Positions 8,274-17,733 of a DNA stretch of 64,000 nt are shown here, in pieces. Position 1 is the first letter of the stretch. The number at the start of each line of letters is the position of its first letter. The stretch lies in assembly GCF_000723465.1 (NCBI RefSeq), contig NZ_HF545616.1:1488001-1552000 (forward strand), in the 5' to 3' direction. Under the pieces are notes generated by a model. That model was not told where the DNA came from and did no database searches. It saw only the letters and a program-made list of their open reading frames with translations. The position numbers and the translations under genes were made by a program. Source of the DNA: Ruminococcus bicirculans (ex Wegman et al. 2014) (lineage in GTDB: Bacteria; Bacillota; Clostridia; Oscillospirales; Ruminococcaceae).

Positions 8274-8687
8274 GTGCCAATTAAAAGGCGTGAAATAAGA
8301 GAATCAGCATTTTTGCTGATATTTGAGAAAATGTTTAGACAGGACGAGGAGCTTGACGATATTTTCATGTCTGCCATGGAAGTGAACGAGATCATTGTAA
8401 ATGATGAAGTTAAAAAGCTTGTGGAAAATGTTTGCGAAAAGCAGGACGAGATCGACAGCATAATCAGCAAGTTCAGCAACAAGAGAACTGTTGAAAGAAT
8501 ACCTAAGATAAATCTTGCAATACTCAGACTTGCTATTTACGAGGCAATATATGAGGAGAACGTTCCTGTGAACGTTGCCATAAGCGAGGCTGTGGCTCTT
8601 GCAGGAAAATATGCCCTCGAGCCTGACGTTTCATTTGTAAACGGTGTGCTTGGCTCATTTGCAAAGGAACAAGAGGAAAAGCAGTGA
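8274..8687 (+). CDS. nusB: Transcription antitermination factor NusB
   Basis: This 137-residue all-helical protein matches NusB: the REIRESAFLLIFEKMF start, NLAILRLAIYEAIYE in the middle and the FVNGVLG motif near the end. NusB binds boxA RNA with ribosomal protein S10 and supports antitermination in rRNA operons. Translation starts with GTG at 8274, with an AAGGAAG site 7 bases upstream. The stop overlaps the GTG of the next gene, so the two are translationally coupled. Confidence 0.94.
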   Translation: MPIKRREIRESAFLLIFEKMFRQDEELDDIFMSAMEVNEIIVNDEVKKLVENVCEKQDEIDSIISKFSNKRTVERIPKINLAILRLAIYEAIYEENVPVNVAISEAVALAGKYALEPDVSFVNGVLGSFAKEQEEKQ

Positions 8688-9625
8688 GTTTTGTACTCGG
8701 AATAGACACAAGCAATTATACCACTTCATGTGCACTGCTTGATACTGCGGATATGAGCATCAGGTCATGCAAAAAACTTCTTCCTGTCAAGCAGGGAGAG
8801 CGAGGGCTAAGACAATCCGACGCTGTGTTTCACCATACGAAACAGCTTCCAGAACTTATGAAACAGCTTTTTGATAAAAGGTATGATTTAAGTGCAGTTG
8901 GGTATTCTTATGCACCAAGGTGTGCAGAGGGTTCGTATATGCCTTGCTTTCTTGTTGGAGAAAATGTTGCACAAGCTGTGTCACTTGCCTGTGGAGCTGA
9001 CCTTGAAAAGACTTCGCATCAGGTGGGACATATACTTGCGGCACTTTATTCCTGCGGAAAGCTGGATATGCTCAGTTCTGATAAGCCTTTTGCGGCTTTT
9101 CACGTCAGTGGTGGCACTACAGATCTTCTTTTGTGCGAGCCTGACAAGGCTAAGTTGATAAATATAACTCAGATCGGCGGAAGCCGTGATCTTAAAGGCG
9201 GACAAGCCATAGACAGAACAGGCGTAAGGCTTGGGCTGTCTTTTCCATGTGGTAAAGAGCTTGAAAGGCTTGCGTCTGAAAGCGAACATAAAATAAAGCC
9301 AAAAGCATCAGTTGATGGGCTTTATTGTTCACTTTCCGGAATAGAAAATCAGTGCATGAAGCTTATAGACGAGAGCTGTTCCGTGGCTGATGTTGCGGCA
9401 TACTGTATTGATTGTGTGTGCCTTGCGGTGGAGAAAATGACAGTTAATCTTCGCCATGAGTATAAGGATATACCTATTATATATGCAGGCGGTGTGATGT
9501 CTAATCGCTTTATAAAAAGCAAGCTTGAAAAGTACGGCAGCTTTGCTGAACCTGAGTTTTCAAGTGATAACGCAGTGGGCGTTGCGGTCTATGCTGCGAT
9601 CAGGAAAGGGAAGATCAAAATATGA
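8684..9625 (+). CDS. TsaD/Kae1-like paralog (peptidase M22 family)
   Basis: This is a 313-residue ASKHA-fold protein of the TsaD/Kae1/Gcp family. Visible features are GIDTSNYTTSCAL at the N-terminus, the metal-binding pair in SHQVGH (His112 and His116), a FHVSGGTTD nucleotide-binding loop, and IIYAGGVMSNRF near the C-terminus. It is shorter than true TsaD (about 335-340 residues), which makes the tRNA t6A modification, and differs in several linking regions. In Clostridia a TsaD-like paralog of unknown role sits between nusB and xseA, so a true tsaD is expected elsewhere. The gene starts with GTG overlapping the nusB stop, and its end overlaps the xseA start. Confidence 0.8.
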   Translation: MSFVLGIDTSNYTTSCALLDTADMSIRSCKKLLPVKQGERGLRQSDAVFHHTKQLPELMKQLFDKRYDLSAVGYSYAPRCAEGSYMPCFLVGENVAQAVSLACGADLEKTSHQVGHILAALYSCGKLDMLSSDKPFAAFHVSGGTTDLLLCEPDKAKLINITQIGGSRDLKGGQAIDRTGVRLGLSFPCGKELERLASESEHKIKPKASVDGLYCSLSGIENQCMKLIDESCSVADVAAYCIDCVCLAVEKMTVNLRHEYKDIPIIYAGGVMSNRFIKSKLEKYGSFAEPEFSSDNAVGVAVYAAIRKGKIKI

Positions 9626-10815
9626 GTTCAGTTATCACTGTTTCTCAGCTAAACAGATATCTTGCTTCAAAACTGCGGTCTGACCTTAAGCTGAAAGGCA
9701 TTGCCGTCAAGGGTGAGATATCCAATTTTAATATACATTACAAATCAGGTCATGCCTATTTTACAGTAAAGGACAGCAGTTCTGCACTTAAAGCTGTTAT
9801 GTTTTCAAGCAGTGTTTCAAGGCTTAAATTCGTGCCTGAGGACGGCATGAGCGTGCTTGTTATGGGCAATATAGAGGTCTATGAGCGTGACGGTGTTTAT
9901 CAGATAATAGCTACGGAGATAGCACCTCTTGGAGTCGGTGATATGCACGTTCAGCTTGAACAGACCAAGAAAAAGCTTGAAAAAATGGGCGTATTTGATG
10001 TGAACAAAAAAAAGAAAATACCCCTTGTTCCAAAGAAGATAGCTGTTGTTACGTCGCTTACTGCGGCGGCTTTGCAGGATATAATCCATATAGCTGAAAG
10101 GCGTTATCCTGTGTGCAATATCGAAGTTTATCCTGCGCAGATGCAGGGTTCGGCGGCAGCACAAACTATATGCAAAGCACTTTCAGCGGCTGATAAAAGC
10201 GGTGCAGATACCATAATCTTAGCTCGTGGCGGTGGCTCTAGCGAGGATCTTATGGTGTTCAATGACGAGGCGGTGGCACTGGCTGTTTACGCCTGCAATA
10301 CACCTGTGATATCGGCTGTAGGTCACGAAACTGACACCACCCTTGCAGACTATGCCGCAGATATGCGTGCGCCAACTCCGTCAGCGGCGGCTGAGATTGC
10401 TACCCCTGACAAGGCGGATATACTTAATGCTGTGAGGCTTTTAAGGCAAAAGCTTGACAAGGCTATGGAGCTTAAACTTGATAAGGCTGTGTCACAGATA
10501 GAAAGCTGTGATAAGCTTTTGAAATTATACTCTCCTGAAAAGAGATTAGAGCAGAGCGAAAAAGCAGTGTGCGACATTGAAAAAAGGCTGTCGCAGATCA
10601 TGGAACGCAGGCTTGAAAAGCTGTCAGTTAAGCTTGACGGCTATGTTTCTTCTCTGAATATGCTTAGTCCGTTCAATATTCTGGGCAGGGGATATGCTAT
10701 CGTTCAGAAAGACGAAAGCGTTGTCGACAGTGTATCAATGCTGAACGTTGGCGACGATGTAAACATAAAGCTGTCAGACGGCAGTGTATCTGCTAAAATA
10801 ACATTTGTCAAATGA
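9622..10815 (+). CDS. xseA: Exodeoxyribonuclease VII large subunit
   Basis: This 397-residue protein carries an N-terminal OB-fold (GEISNFNIHYKSGHAYFTVKD), then the catalytic domain with VVTSLTAAALQDI, ARGGGSSEDLMVFNDE and SAVGHETDTTLADYAAD, and a long helical C-terminal arm that binds XseB. Exonuclease VII degrades single-stranded DNA from both ends. The ATG at 9622 overlaps the preceding gene by 4 bases. The XseB start lies 13 bases after the stop. Confidence 0.96.
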   Translation: MSSVITVSQLNRYLASKLRSDLKLKGIAVKGEISNFNIHYKSGHAYFTVKDSSSALKAVMFSSSVSRLKFVPEDGMSVLVMGNIEVYERDGVYQIIATEIAPLGVGDMHVQLEQTKKKLEKMGVFDVNKKKKIPLVPKKIAVVTSLTAAALQDIIHIAERRYPVCNIEVYPAQMQGSAAAQTICKALSAADKSGADTIILARGGGSSEDLMVFNDEAVALAVYACNTPVISAVGHETDTTLADYAADMRAPTPSAAAEIATPDKADILNAVRLLRQKLDKAMELKLDKAVSQIESCDKLLKLYSPEKRLEQSEKAVCDIEKRLSQIMERRLEKLSVKLDGYVSSLNMLSPFNILGRGYAIVQKDESVVDSVSMLNVGDDVNIKLSDGSVSAKITFVK

Positions 10816-10828
10816 AAGGCTGTTTAAA

Positions 10829-11017
10829 ATGACTTTTGAAGAAAATCTTACAAGACTTAACGATATAGTTGGTCAGCTTGAAAATGACAAGCTTCATCTT
10901 GAGAAAGCTTTGGCACTTTATAAAGAGGGGATAGATCTGTCGGTCGACTGCAAAAAAAGCCTTGAAAGTGCAAAGCTTTCCGTAAAGGCTATGAACGGAG
11001 ATAATAGCGATGAATGA
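10829..11017 (+). CDS. xseB: Exodeoxyribonuclease VII small subunit
   Basis: This 62-residue helical protein has the family motif FEENLTRLNDIVGQLE and the EKALALYKEGIDL segment. It is the small subunit that binds the XseA arm. A longer frame begins with TTG at 10805, inside xseA, but the ATG at 10829 has GAAAGG 10 bases upstream and gives the normal family length. The stop overlaps the ispA start by 8 bases. Confidence 0.93.
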   Translation: MTFEENLTRLNDIVGQLENDKLHLEKALALYKEGIDLSVDCKKSLESAKLSVKAMNGDNSDE

Positions 11018-11903
11018 TATGAACAAAGCCACACTTGATTATTATGTGGAGCTTATAGATAATAAACTGCTGGAGCTTACCCGCTCAAAGCCTGAGCTTC
11101 AGGGTCAGGTAGTTGAGGCTATGGAGTATTCTTTGCAGGCAGGTGGCAAAAGGCTCAGACCTGTGCTTATGCTTGAATTTTGCCGTATGTGTGGCGAGCG
11201 TCAGCCTGAGAAGTATGCAGAGATAGCTTGTTCTATTGAACTCATACACACTTTTTCTCTTATACACGACGATCTGCCTTGTATGGACGATGATGATTAC
11301 AGACGTGGAAAGCCCTCATGTCATAAAGCTTTTCCTGAAAATATCGCACTCCTTGCAGGTGATGCACTGAATACCCTTGCTTTTGAGGTCATAGCCAACA
11401 GTGCCATGAACGGCGTTATATCTGCCGACAAGGCCGTTATGCTTATCTCTGTTCTGGCAAGAGCAGTAGGCACTGACGGCATGATAGGCGGTCAGGTGAT
11501 AGACCTTAAATATGAAAATAAAGAAATAGATGTTGATACACTGAATATTTTGCAGACCTGCAAAACAGGCGCACTTATTGAAGCCGCTTGTGTAATGGGC
11601 GTTATTCTCGGCGATAAGCTTGAGGCTATCCCCTTTGCGGCAGACTATGCTCAGGCAATGGGCAGAGCATTTCAGATAGTTGACGATATCCTTGATGTAA
11701 CAGGCACTTTTGAGGAGCTTGGCAAGCCTATCGGCAGTGACAGCGAACAGCATAAAAACACATATGTATCCCTCCTTGGACTTGACAAGTCAGAACAGAT
11801 AGCAAAACAACTGACAGTTCAAGCACTGGGTCATCTTAAATATTTTGAGGACAGCGTTTTCCTCACAGAGCTTACATCTGATATGCTTACAAGAAGAAGT
11901 TGA
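11010..11903 (+). CDS. ispA: Polyprenyl synthetase (farnesyl/geranylgeranyl diphosphate synthase)
   Basis: This 297-residue trans-isoprenyl diphosphate synthase has both aspartate-rich motifs: DDLPCMDDDDYRRGK and QIVDDILDVTGT. The GGKRLRP substrate-binding motif is near residue 45. It condenses isopentenyl diphosphate units to make C15 or C20 precursors. Placement between xseB and dxs is standard in Firmicutes and suggests farnesyl diphosphate as the main product, though chain length cannot be settled from the motifs. Confidence 0.94.
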   Translation: MNDMNKATLDYYVELIDNKLLELTRSKPELQGQVVEAMEYSLQAGGKRLRPVLMLEFCRMCGERQPEKYAEIACSIELIHTFSLIHDDLPCMDDDDYRRGKPSCHKAFPENIALLAGDALNTLAFEVIANSAMNGVISADKAVMLISVLARAVGTDGMIGGQVIDLKYENKEIDVDTLNILQTCKTGALIEAACVMGVILGDKLEAIPFAADYAQAMGRAFQIVDDILDVTGTFEELGKPIGSDSEQHKNTYVSLLGLDKSEQIAKQLTVQALGHLKYFEDSVFLTELTSDMLTRRS

Positions 11904-11928
11904 TAAAAAGATTGGAGATCTAGATATA

Positions 11929-13785
11929 ATGTCGGAAATAAAAAAGCCTGATATTTATAAAATGAATTTGCCTGCCGACCTGAAAAAGCTTTCCACTGCA
12001 CAGTGTGAGGAGCTTTGCGGTGATATAAGGAAAATTCTTATAGATACGGTTTCAAAAAACGGCGGTCATCTTGCGTCAAATCTTGGTACTGTGGAGCTTA
12101 CAATGGCTATCCACAGAGTTTTTGAATCACCTAAAGATAAAATCGTCTGGGACGTTGGTCATCAGGCATATACACATAAAATACTTACGGGTAGACTCAA
12201 AGAGTTTAAAACTCTCAGACAGGAAAACGGTATTTCGGGTTTTTGCAGACCTGACGAGTCAGTGCATGACGCTTTTATAAGCGGTCACAGCTCTACGTCT
12301 GTTTCTGCGGCGCTTGGGATCGCCACAGCAATGAAGCTGAGTGGTGATAAAACTCACCATGCTATAGCTGTAGTCGGTGACGGTGCTTCAACAGGTGGCG
12401 AGCTTTACGAGGGACTTAACAATGCAGGCAAAAGTGATACAAATATCATCGTTATCCTCAACTACAATGAAATGTCTATCTCAAAAAATGTTGGCGGAAT
12501 GGCAAAATATCTTTCCTCCATGCGTACAAAAGAGAGCTATCAGCGTACAAAGGGCAAAGTAGAGAGAATACTTGATAAGACGCCTGTTATAGGTAAACCT
12601 GTGAAAAATGCCGTTCGTAACTCCAAAAATGCGGTCAAGAACATGATACTTCACAGCACCATGTTTGAAGATCTTGGCTTTCACTATATTGGACCTATCG
12701 ACGGACACAATCTTGAAGAACTTGAACAGGGACTTATGGCTGCAAAGGCAGTAAACAAGCCTGTTTTTGTTCATGTGAATACTATAAAAGGCAAGGGCTA
12801 TGCTCCTGCAGAAGCTAACCCGGGAGAGTTTCACGGGGTCGGCTCCTTTGAGATAAAAACGGGCAATCCTGACGTCGTACTTTCTGACAGCTTTTCTTCT
12901 ATAATGGGAAAAGAGCTTTGTGAAATGGGAGAAAAGAATAAGCGTCTTTGTGCAGTCACTGCGGCAATGAAATACGGTACGGGGCTTCAGTATTTTGCGA
13001 AGCGTTTTCCTGAACGCTTCTTTGATGTAGGCATTGCCGAAGAACACGCAGTTACTTTCTGTGCTGGGCTTGCTTCTATGAACTATGTACCTGTTTTTGC
13101 GGTGTACTCATCGTTTTTGCAAAGGTCATACGACCAACTTATCCATGATATGGCTATAGGAGGCTGTCATGCAGTTATATGCGTTGACCGCGCAGGTATA
13201 GTCGGTGATGATGGTGAAACACATCAGGGAATTTTTGATGTTTCTTTTCTTACCTCTGTGCCAAATATGAGGATATATTCTCCGTCTAATTATGACGAAC
13301 TCAGACTGTGCCTGCATAAGGCTGTTGAGGACGACAGTGGCATTTGTGCTGTGAGATATCCAAGGGGCAGGGATCAATCGCTGTATGATACATCTGATCC
13401 TGTTTCAACTTACGTTTATCGTCATATAGAGGGCGCAAAGGTTCTGCTTGTTACATACGGCAGGCTTGCAAATGATCTTTTTACAGCTATAGAAATACTC
13501 AGAAATCGTGATATAAAGTGCGATGTTATTAAGCTCGTGAATATTTTCCCTATAGACAATGAGGTGGTTGATATAATGTCAGCCTACGATGCTGTGCTGT
13601 TCTTTGAGGAAGCTTATTACTGTGGAAGTATTTCAGAGAAGTATGCTTCTATCTGCCCAAATGTGGCACAGTTTGCTATTGACGGTTTCGTGAAGCACGG
13701 AAAATGTGATGTGCTACTTGACGAGCTTGGTTTTTCAGCAGAGAAAATGGCTGATACAGTTGAGGGCTTTTTGAAAGATGAGTGA
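11929..13785 (+). CDS. dxs: 1-deoxy-D-xylulose-5-phosphate synthase
   Basis: This 618-residue thiamine-diphosphate enzyme makes DXP from pyruvate and glyceraldehyde 3-phosphate, the first step of the MEP isoprenoid pathway. Visible are VWDVGHQAYTHK, the thiamine-diphosphate motif GDGASTGGELYEGLN, and DVGIAEEHAVTFCAGLA in the transketolase-like domain. The frame is open from 11845, but that part overlaps ispA. The ATG at 11929 has GGAG at 11914-11917 and fits the family N-terminus. It overlaps tlyA by 8 bases at its end. Confidence 0.96.
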   Translation: MSEIKKPDIYKMNLPADLKKLSTAQCEELCGDIRKILIDTVSKNGGHLASNLGTVELTMAIHRVFESPKDKIVWDVGHQAYTHKILTGRLKEFKTLRQENGISGFCRPDESVHDAFISGHSSTSVSAALGIATAMKLSGDKTHHAIAVVGDGASTGGELYEGLNNAGKSDTNIIVILNYNEMSISKNVGGMAKYLSSMRTKESYQRTKGKVERILDKTPVIGKPVKNAVRNSKNAVKNMILHSTMFEDLGFHYIGPIDGHNLEELEQGLMAAKAVNKPVFVHVNTIKGKGYAPAEANPGEFHGVGSFEIKTGNPDVVLSDSFSSIMGKELCEMGEKNKRLCAVTAAMKYGTGLQYFAKRFPERFFDVGIAEEHAVTFCAGLASMNYVPVFAVYSSFLQRSYDQLIHDMAIGGCHAVICVDRAGIVGDDGETHQGIFDVSFLTSVPNMRIYSPSNYDELRLCLHKAVEDDSGICAVRYPRGRDQSLYDTSDPVSTYVYRHIEGAKVLLVTYGRLANDLFTAIEILRNRDIKCDVIKLVNIFPIDNEVVDIMSAYDAVLFFEEAYYCGSISEKYASICPNVAQFAIDGFVKHGKCDVLLDELGFSAEKMADTVEGFLKDE

Positions 13786-14584
13786 AAGACTTGATGTGTA
13801 TATAGTTACGAACTGCGGCGTAAAAAGCCGAGAACGTGCCAAGCAGCTTATAAAAAATGGATTTGTGTCGGTAAACGGCAAGGTCTGCGTCAAGCCTTCT
13901 ATATTGGTTGATGAGAACGACGGGGTGAAGTGTAGACCTGACGATATGAAGTTTGTCGGCAGGGGCGGGCTTAAGCTTGAACACGCCTGCGATGTTTTCG
14001 GGCTTGACTTGACAGGTAAAGTCTGCGCAGATATCGGTGCTTCAACCGGGGGATTTACTCAGTGTATGCTTGAACATGGCGCAGAATTTGTCTATGCGGT
14101 GGACGTGGGTCACGGACAGCTTGATGAAAGTTTGTGCAATGACAGCAGGGTGAAAAACTGTGAGGGCGTGAATGCACGATATCTGACAGCGGATTTTTTT
14201 GACAGACCTGTGCATTTCATAAGTGGTGACCTTTCGTTTATTTCTCTAAAACTTGTTATAAAATCCCTTTGCGATTGTCTTTGCGATGGCGGCGAAATGG
14301 TTCTTCTTATAAAACCTCAGTTTGAGGCTGGCAAGCAGGCTCTCAATAAAAAGGGTATCGTCAAAGATCGTAAAGACCATGTGAGAGTGATAACCGAGCT
14401 TCTTGGCTGTTTTCGAGCAGAGGGGCTTGCGGCTGAAAAGATAACAATTTCCCCTGTTAAGGGCGGCGACGGTAATCTTGAATATCTTATTCTACTTAAA
14501 AACGCTGACATGACGGCTGACAAGCTTGGTCAGCTCAATATAAAAGAATTTGTGAACGAAGCTTTTGATAGCTTCAAAGACTAA
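13778..14584 (+). CDS. tlyA: TlyA-family rRNA methyltransferase
   Basis: This 268-residue protein has an N-terminal S4 RNA-binding domain (about residues 1-60, with AKQLIKNGFVSVNGK) and a Rossmann methyltransferase domain. The SAM-binding loop is ADIGASTGGFTQ, followed by VYAVDVGHGQL; later motifs are GDLSFISL and LIKPQFEAG. TlyA proteins 2'-O-methylate cytidines in rRNA. The gene overlaps dxs at its start and sits in the conserved dxs-tlyA-nadK-argR-recN block. Confidence 0.93.
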   Translation: MSERLDVYIVTNCGVKSRERAKQLIKNGFVSVNGKVCVKPSILVDENDGVKCRPDDMKFVGRGGLKLEHACDVFGLDLTGKVCADIGASTGGFTQCMLEHGAEFVYAVDVGHGQLDESLCNDSRVKNCEGVNARYLTADFFDRPVHFISGDLSFISLKLVIKSLCDCLCDGGEMVLLIKPQFEAGKQALNKKGIVKDRKDHVRVITELLGCFRAEGLAAEKITISPVKGGDGNLEYLILLKNADMTADKLGQLNIKEFVNEAFDSFKD

Positions 14585-14603
14585 ACACAAGAGTGGTAAT
14601 ATT

Positions 14604-15479
14604 ATGAAAATTTATCTTTATCCAAATCTTGATAAAACTCATTGCTTTGAGTATACGACCGCAACATATGAAAGGCTGCATAAAAATGGTGCAAAACTTT
14701 TTATGGATACATGCTATAAGCACGTTTTCGGAAAGCTCGATATAACTTTCTGTAGCGAAGACGAGTGTGTAAAGCAGTGTGATATGATTATTGCGATCGG
14801 TGGTGACGGAACGATACTCAAATGCTCTCTTAAGGGCTGTGAGTTTGAGAAGCCTATACTTGGCATAAACTGTGGCAGACTCGGTTTTATGGCCTCTCTT
14901 GAACATTCACAGCTTGAATTGCTGGACAAGCTTTTTTCTGGAGAATATACCCTCAGCCGCCGAATGATGTTAAACGTAAATGTCGAATGTGGCAGTGAAA
15001 ATAAGTCATATACTGCGCTTAATGATGTTGCAGTAACAAAAGCTGACGATTGTAAGATAGCCGATTTTGAGGTGTCAAAAAACGGCAGACTTATTTCTTC
15101 ACTTCGTGCAGACGGCGTTATACTTTCTACAGCCACAGGCTCAACAGCCTATTCAATGTCAGCAGGCGGACCGATAATCGAACCTGAAATGAAGTGTATA
15201 GAGTTCACACAGATATGTGCTCACTCGCTTTTTGCAAGATCTATGATACTTTCAGAGGACAGCGTTATGAAAGTCAAGTGTCACACTAACAGTGGCTCTC
15301 ACGCAATCGTCAGCGTTGACGGTAATAATGTTTTCAGACTTTCGTCAGAGGACACTGTGATAGTATCAAAGTCAAAGTATTTTGTTGAAATCATAGATAT
15401 AAGCGGCGGCAGCTTTTTCTCGTCAATAAACAAAAAGCTTATGCAGCCGTTGAAGGAATCAGCGGAGGACGGCATATGA
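14604..15479 (+). CDS. nadK: NAD kinase
   Basis: This 291-residue kinase phosphorylates NAD to NADP. It shows IAIGGDGTILK, the LGINCGRLGF strand, the ALNDVAV motif and the glycine-rich TATGSTAYSMSAGGP. An upstream TTG start at 14565 would overlap tlyA; the ATG at 14604 aligns with the family start. The stop TGA overlaps the argR ATG. Confidence 0.95.
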   Translation: MKIYLYPNLDKTHCFEYTTATYERLHKNGAKLFMDTCYKHVFGKLDITFCSEDECVKQCDMIIAIGGDGTILKCSLKGCEFEKPILGINCGRLGFMASLEHSQLELLDKLFSGEYTLSRRMMLNVNVECGSENKSYTALNDVAVTKADDCKIADFEVSKNGRLISSLRADGVILSTATGSTAYSMSAGGPIIEPEMKCIEFTQICAHSLFARSMILSEDSVMKVKCHTNSGSHAIVSVDGNNVFRLSSEDTVIVSKSKYFVEIIDISGGSFFSSINKKLMQPLKESAEDGI

Positions 15480-15934
15480 AAAATCAGCGTCAGAATTTGA
15501 TAATGCAGATTGTCAAAGACGAAAATATCGGCACTCAGGAGGAACTTCGTGAAGCGCTTAAAAGGCATGGTCTGAAAGTCACTCAGGCAACAGTTTCAAG
15601 GGATATAAAAGAGCTTTCCCTGGTAAAGACCATTGGTTCAGACGGCAATTATAAATACAGCCTGCCAGCACTCAAAAAAGATATTGCAGAGCAAAACAAT
15701 GGTATTTTTGGCATAATTTCAGACGCGGTTGTGTCAGTGGATCATGCGCTTAACACTGTTGTTGTGAAATGTCATACGGGCATGGCACAGGCGGTGTGTG
15801 CAAAGCTTGACAAGTTAGGGCTTGACAATGTTGTGGGAACGCTTGCAGGTGACGACACGATATTCATACTTATGCGGACAGAAAAAGATGCGTCCCATAT
15901 GGCAGAGGAACTGAGATCCTTTATTATTTCTTAA
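15476..15934 (+). CDS. argR: Arginine repressor ArgR/AhrC
   Basis: This 152-residue regulator has an N-terminal winged helix (KVTQATVSRDIKELSLVKT) and a C-terminal domain for hexamer formation and arginine binding, ending in GTLAGDDTIFILMRTE. It represses arginine synthesis genes when arginine is bound. No arginine genes are in the window; placement before recN is a Firmicutes habit and not a pathway link. Confidence 0.95.
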   Translation: MKNQRQNLIMQIVKDENIGTQEELREALKRHGLKVTQATVSRDIKELSLVKTIGSDGNYKYSLPALKKDIAEQNNGIFGIISDAVVSVDHALNTVVVKCHTGMAQAVCAKLDKLGLDNVVGTLAGDDTIFILMRTEKDASHMAEELRSFIIS

Positions 15935-15955
15935 ACAGCAGAGGAATGATCTAAA

Positions 15956-17626
15956 ATGTTAAGTGAACTTTATATTGAAAATCTTGCCGTGATAGAAAAG
16001 GCAACTATAGATTTTTCTAATAAGCTTAATGTTTTCACAGGCGAAACGGGAGCAGGTAAGTCCATACTTATAAATGGAATAAATGCTATCCTCGGTCAGC
16101 GTGTCACTAAGGATATTGTGAGAACAGGCACGGACAAGGCTGTTATTTCAGCGTTGTTTACTGACATTGGGGACAATGTTTTGCAGGTACTAGATGAGCT
16201 TGGCATAAGTGCAGAAGACGGACAGCTTTTCCTTACCCGTGAGATACGTTCAGATGGTGGAAGCGTTGCAAGAGTCAACTCGAGAGCGGTGAACGTTTCT
16301 GTACTTAAAGCTATCGGAGAAACGCTTGTAACTATCCATGGACAGCACGACAATCAGATACTCATGGCTCCTGAACGTCATATAGAGATACTTGACAGCT
16401 ATGCCGAATCGGAAGCTCTTATAGAAGATTATCACAGCTCTTTCAGAGAGCTTCAAAGCATTGCAAAGAAGATAAACAAGATAAAAACTGAGCAAAGCAA
16501 AAAAGAGTTTCGCATGGCTGAGCTTGCTGATATTGTCGAGGAGATAAATGCGCTAAACATTCATGAAGGCGAGGATAAAGAGATAGAAGCAGAGCTTAAC
16601 ATCTCTAAAAATGCTGTTGCAATCTCTGAGGCTCTTTATATGGCAAAACAACTTCTTTCGGGCGATGATGACACAGATGGTGCAGTGGAGATGACGCAGA
16701 GAGCTTCAAAATCGGTTGAGGGATATACCGATATAATGACTGAGATATCGCCTATATATGACAGACTTAGTTCTGCGGCTATTGAAATGGAGGATATTTC
16801 CGAGGAGATAGGCTCACTTCTTGACAGCCTCGATATCGACCCGAAACGTTATGATTACCTTAATCAGCGTTCTGATGAACTCAGACGTATCATGAAGAAA
16901 TACGGACCTGAACTTGATGATGTACTGACTACTCTTGAAAATTCACAGAATGAGCTTGATGAACTGAGTGGAGCAGAGCAGAGCTTAGACGAGCTTAATA
17001 AAGAAAAGGAAAGACTTCTTGCGGAGGTATCAAAGAAAGCCAAAGCACTTTCAGACCATAGAAAAAAAGCAGGAGAGCGGTTTGTTTCTCAGGTAACAGA
17101 GGAGCTTGAATTTCTCAATATGCCAAAGGTCAAGCTGGTGGTTCAGCAGAAAACAGGCAAGCTCACCATAAATGGCATGGATAGCATAGAGTTTCTTATT
17201 TCTGCAAACCTGGGCGAAGAGCCAAAGCCTATTGCGAAGATCGCTTCAGGCGGTGAGCTTTCAAGAATAATGCTTGCACTGAAAAACGTAATTGCAGAAA
17301 AGGACAGTATCGGCACGCTGATATTTGACGAGATAGACACAGGAGTAAGCGGCAGAGCGGCTCAGAAGATAGGTATAAAGCTGAAACAGATATCTCGCCT
17401 TAGGCAAGTTCTTTGCGTGACCCACCTTGCCCAAATGGCTGTTATGGCGGATAATCATTTGCTTATTGAGAAAAATATACAGGGCGACAGGACAGTTACA
17501 ACTGTTAGAACTCTCGATCATGAACAGAGAAAGTATGAGATAGCAAGGATAATGGGCGGTGAAAATATCACAGAGCTTATGCTTGAAAATGCTGAACAGT
17601 ATCTTAAAGATGCTGACAATATGTAA
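15956..17626 (+). CDS. recN: DNA repair protein RecN
   Basis: This 556-residue SMC-like ATPase functions in double-strand break repair. Walker A is FTGETGAGKSILI at about residues 27-39. A coiled-coil region with many Glu, Lys and Leu residues fills the middle. The C-terminal head carries the ASGGELSRIMLALK signature, the LIFDEIDTGVSGR Walker B and the VTHLAQMA switch. It is the last gene of its cluster and is followed directly by a terminator. Confidence 0.97.
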   Translation: MLSELYIENLAVIEKATIDFSNKLNVFTGETGAGKSILINGINAILGQRVTKDIVRTGTDKAVISALFTDIGDNVLQVLDELGISAEDGQLFLTREIRSDGGSVARVNSRAVNVSVLKAIGETLVTIHGQHDNQILMAPERHIEILDSYAESEALIEDYHSSFRELQSIAKKINKIKTEQSKKEFRMAELADIVEEINALNIHEGEDKEIEAELNISKNAVAISEALYMAKQLLSGDDDTDGAVEMTQRASKSVEGYTDIMTEISPIYDRLSSAAIEMEDISEEIGSLLDSLDIDPKRYDYLNQRSDELRRIMKKYGPELDDVLTTLENSQNELDELSGAEQSLDELNKEKERLLAEVSKKAKALSDHRKKAGERFVSQVTEELEFLNMPKVKLVVQQKTGKLTINGMDSIEFLISANLGEEPKPIAKIASGGELSRIMLALKNVIAEKDSIGTLIFDEIDTGVSGRAAQKIGIKLKQISRLRQVLCVTHLAQMAVMADNHLLIEKNIQGDRTVTTVRTLDHEQRKYEIARIMGGENITELMLENAEQYLKDADNM

Positions 17627-17627
17627 C

Positions 17628-17661
17628 ACAAAGTCCCTGATTATTACGGGGACTTTTTTGT
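17628..17661 (+). terminator. Terminator after recN
   Basis: AAAGTCCC (17630-17637) pairs with GGGACTTT (17649-17656), with a T-run through 17659. The hairpin begins just after the recN stop. Confidence 0.85.
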
Positions 17662-17684
17662 GAACGTACATTTATTATTTATTG

Positions 17685-17713
17685 TTGTAAAATTCATAGT
17701 AATGTGGTATAAT
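17685..17713 (+). promoter_or_regulatory. Sigma-A promoter of the methionine synthase genes
   Basis: TTGTAA (17685-17690), a 17-base spacer and TATAAT (17708-17713), about 20 bases upstream of the TTG start of the activation protein. Confidence 0.7.
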
Positions 17714-17733
17714 AACAATCGGTAGGTGATTAT

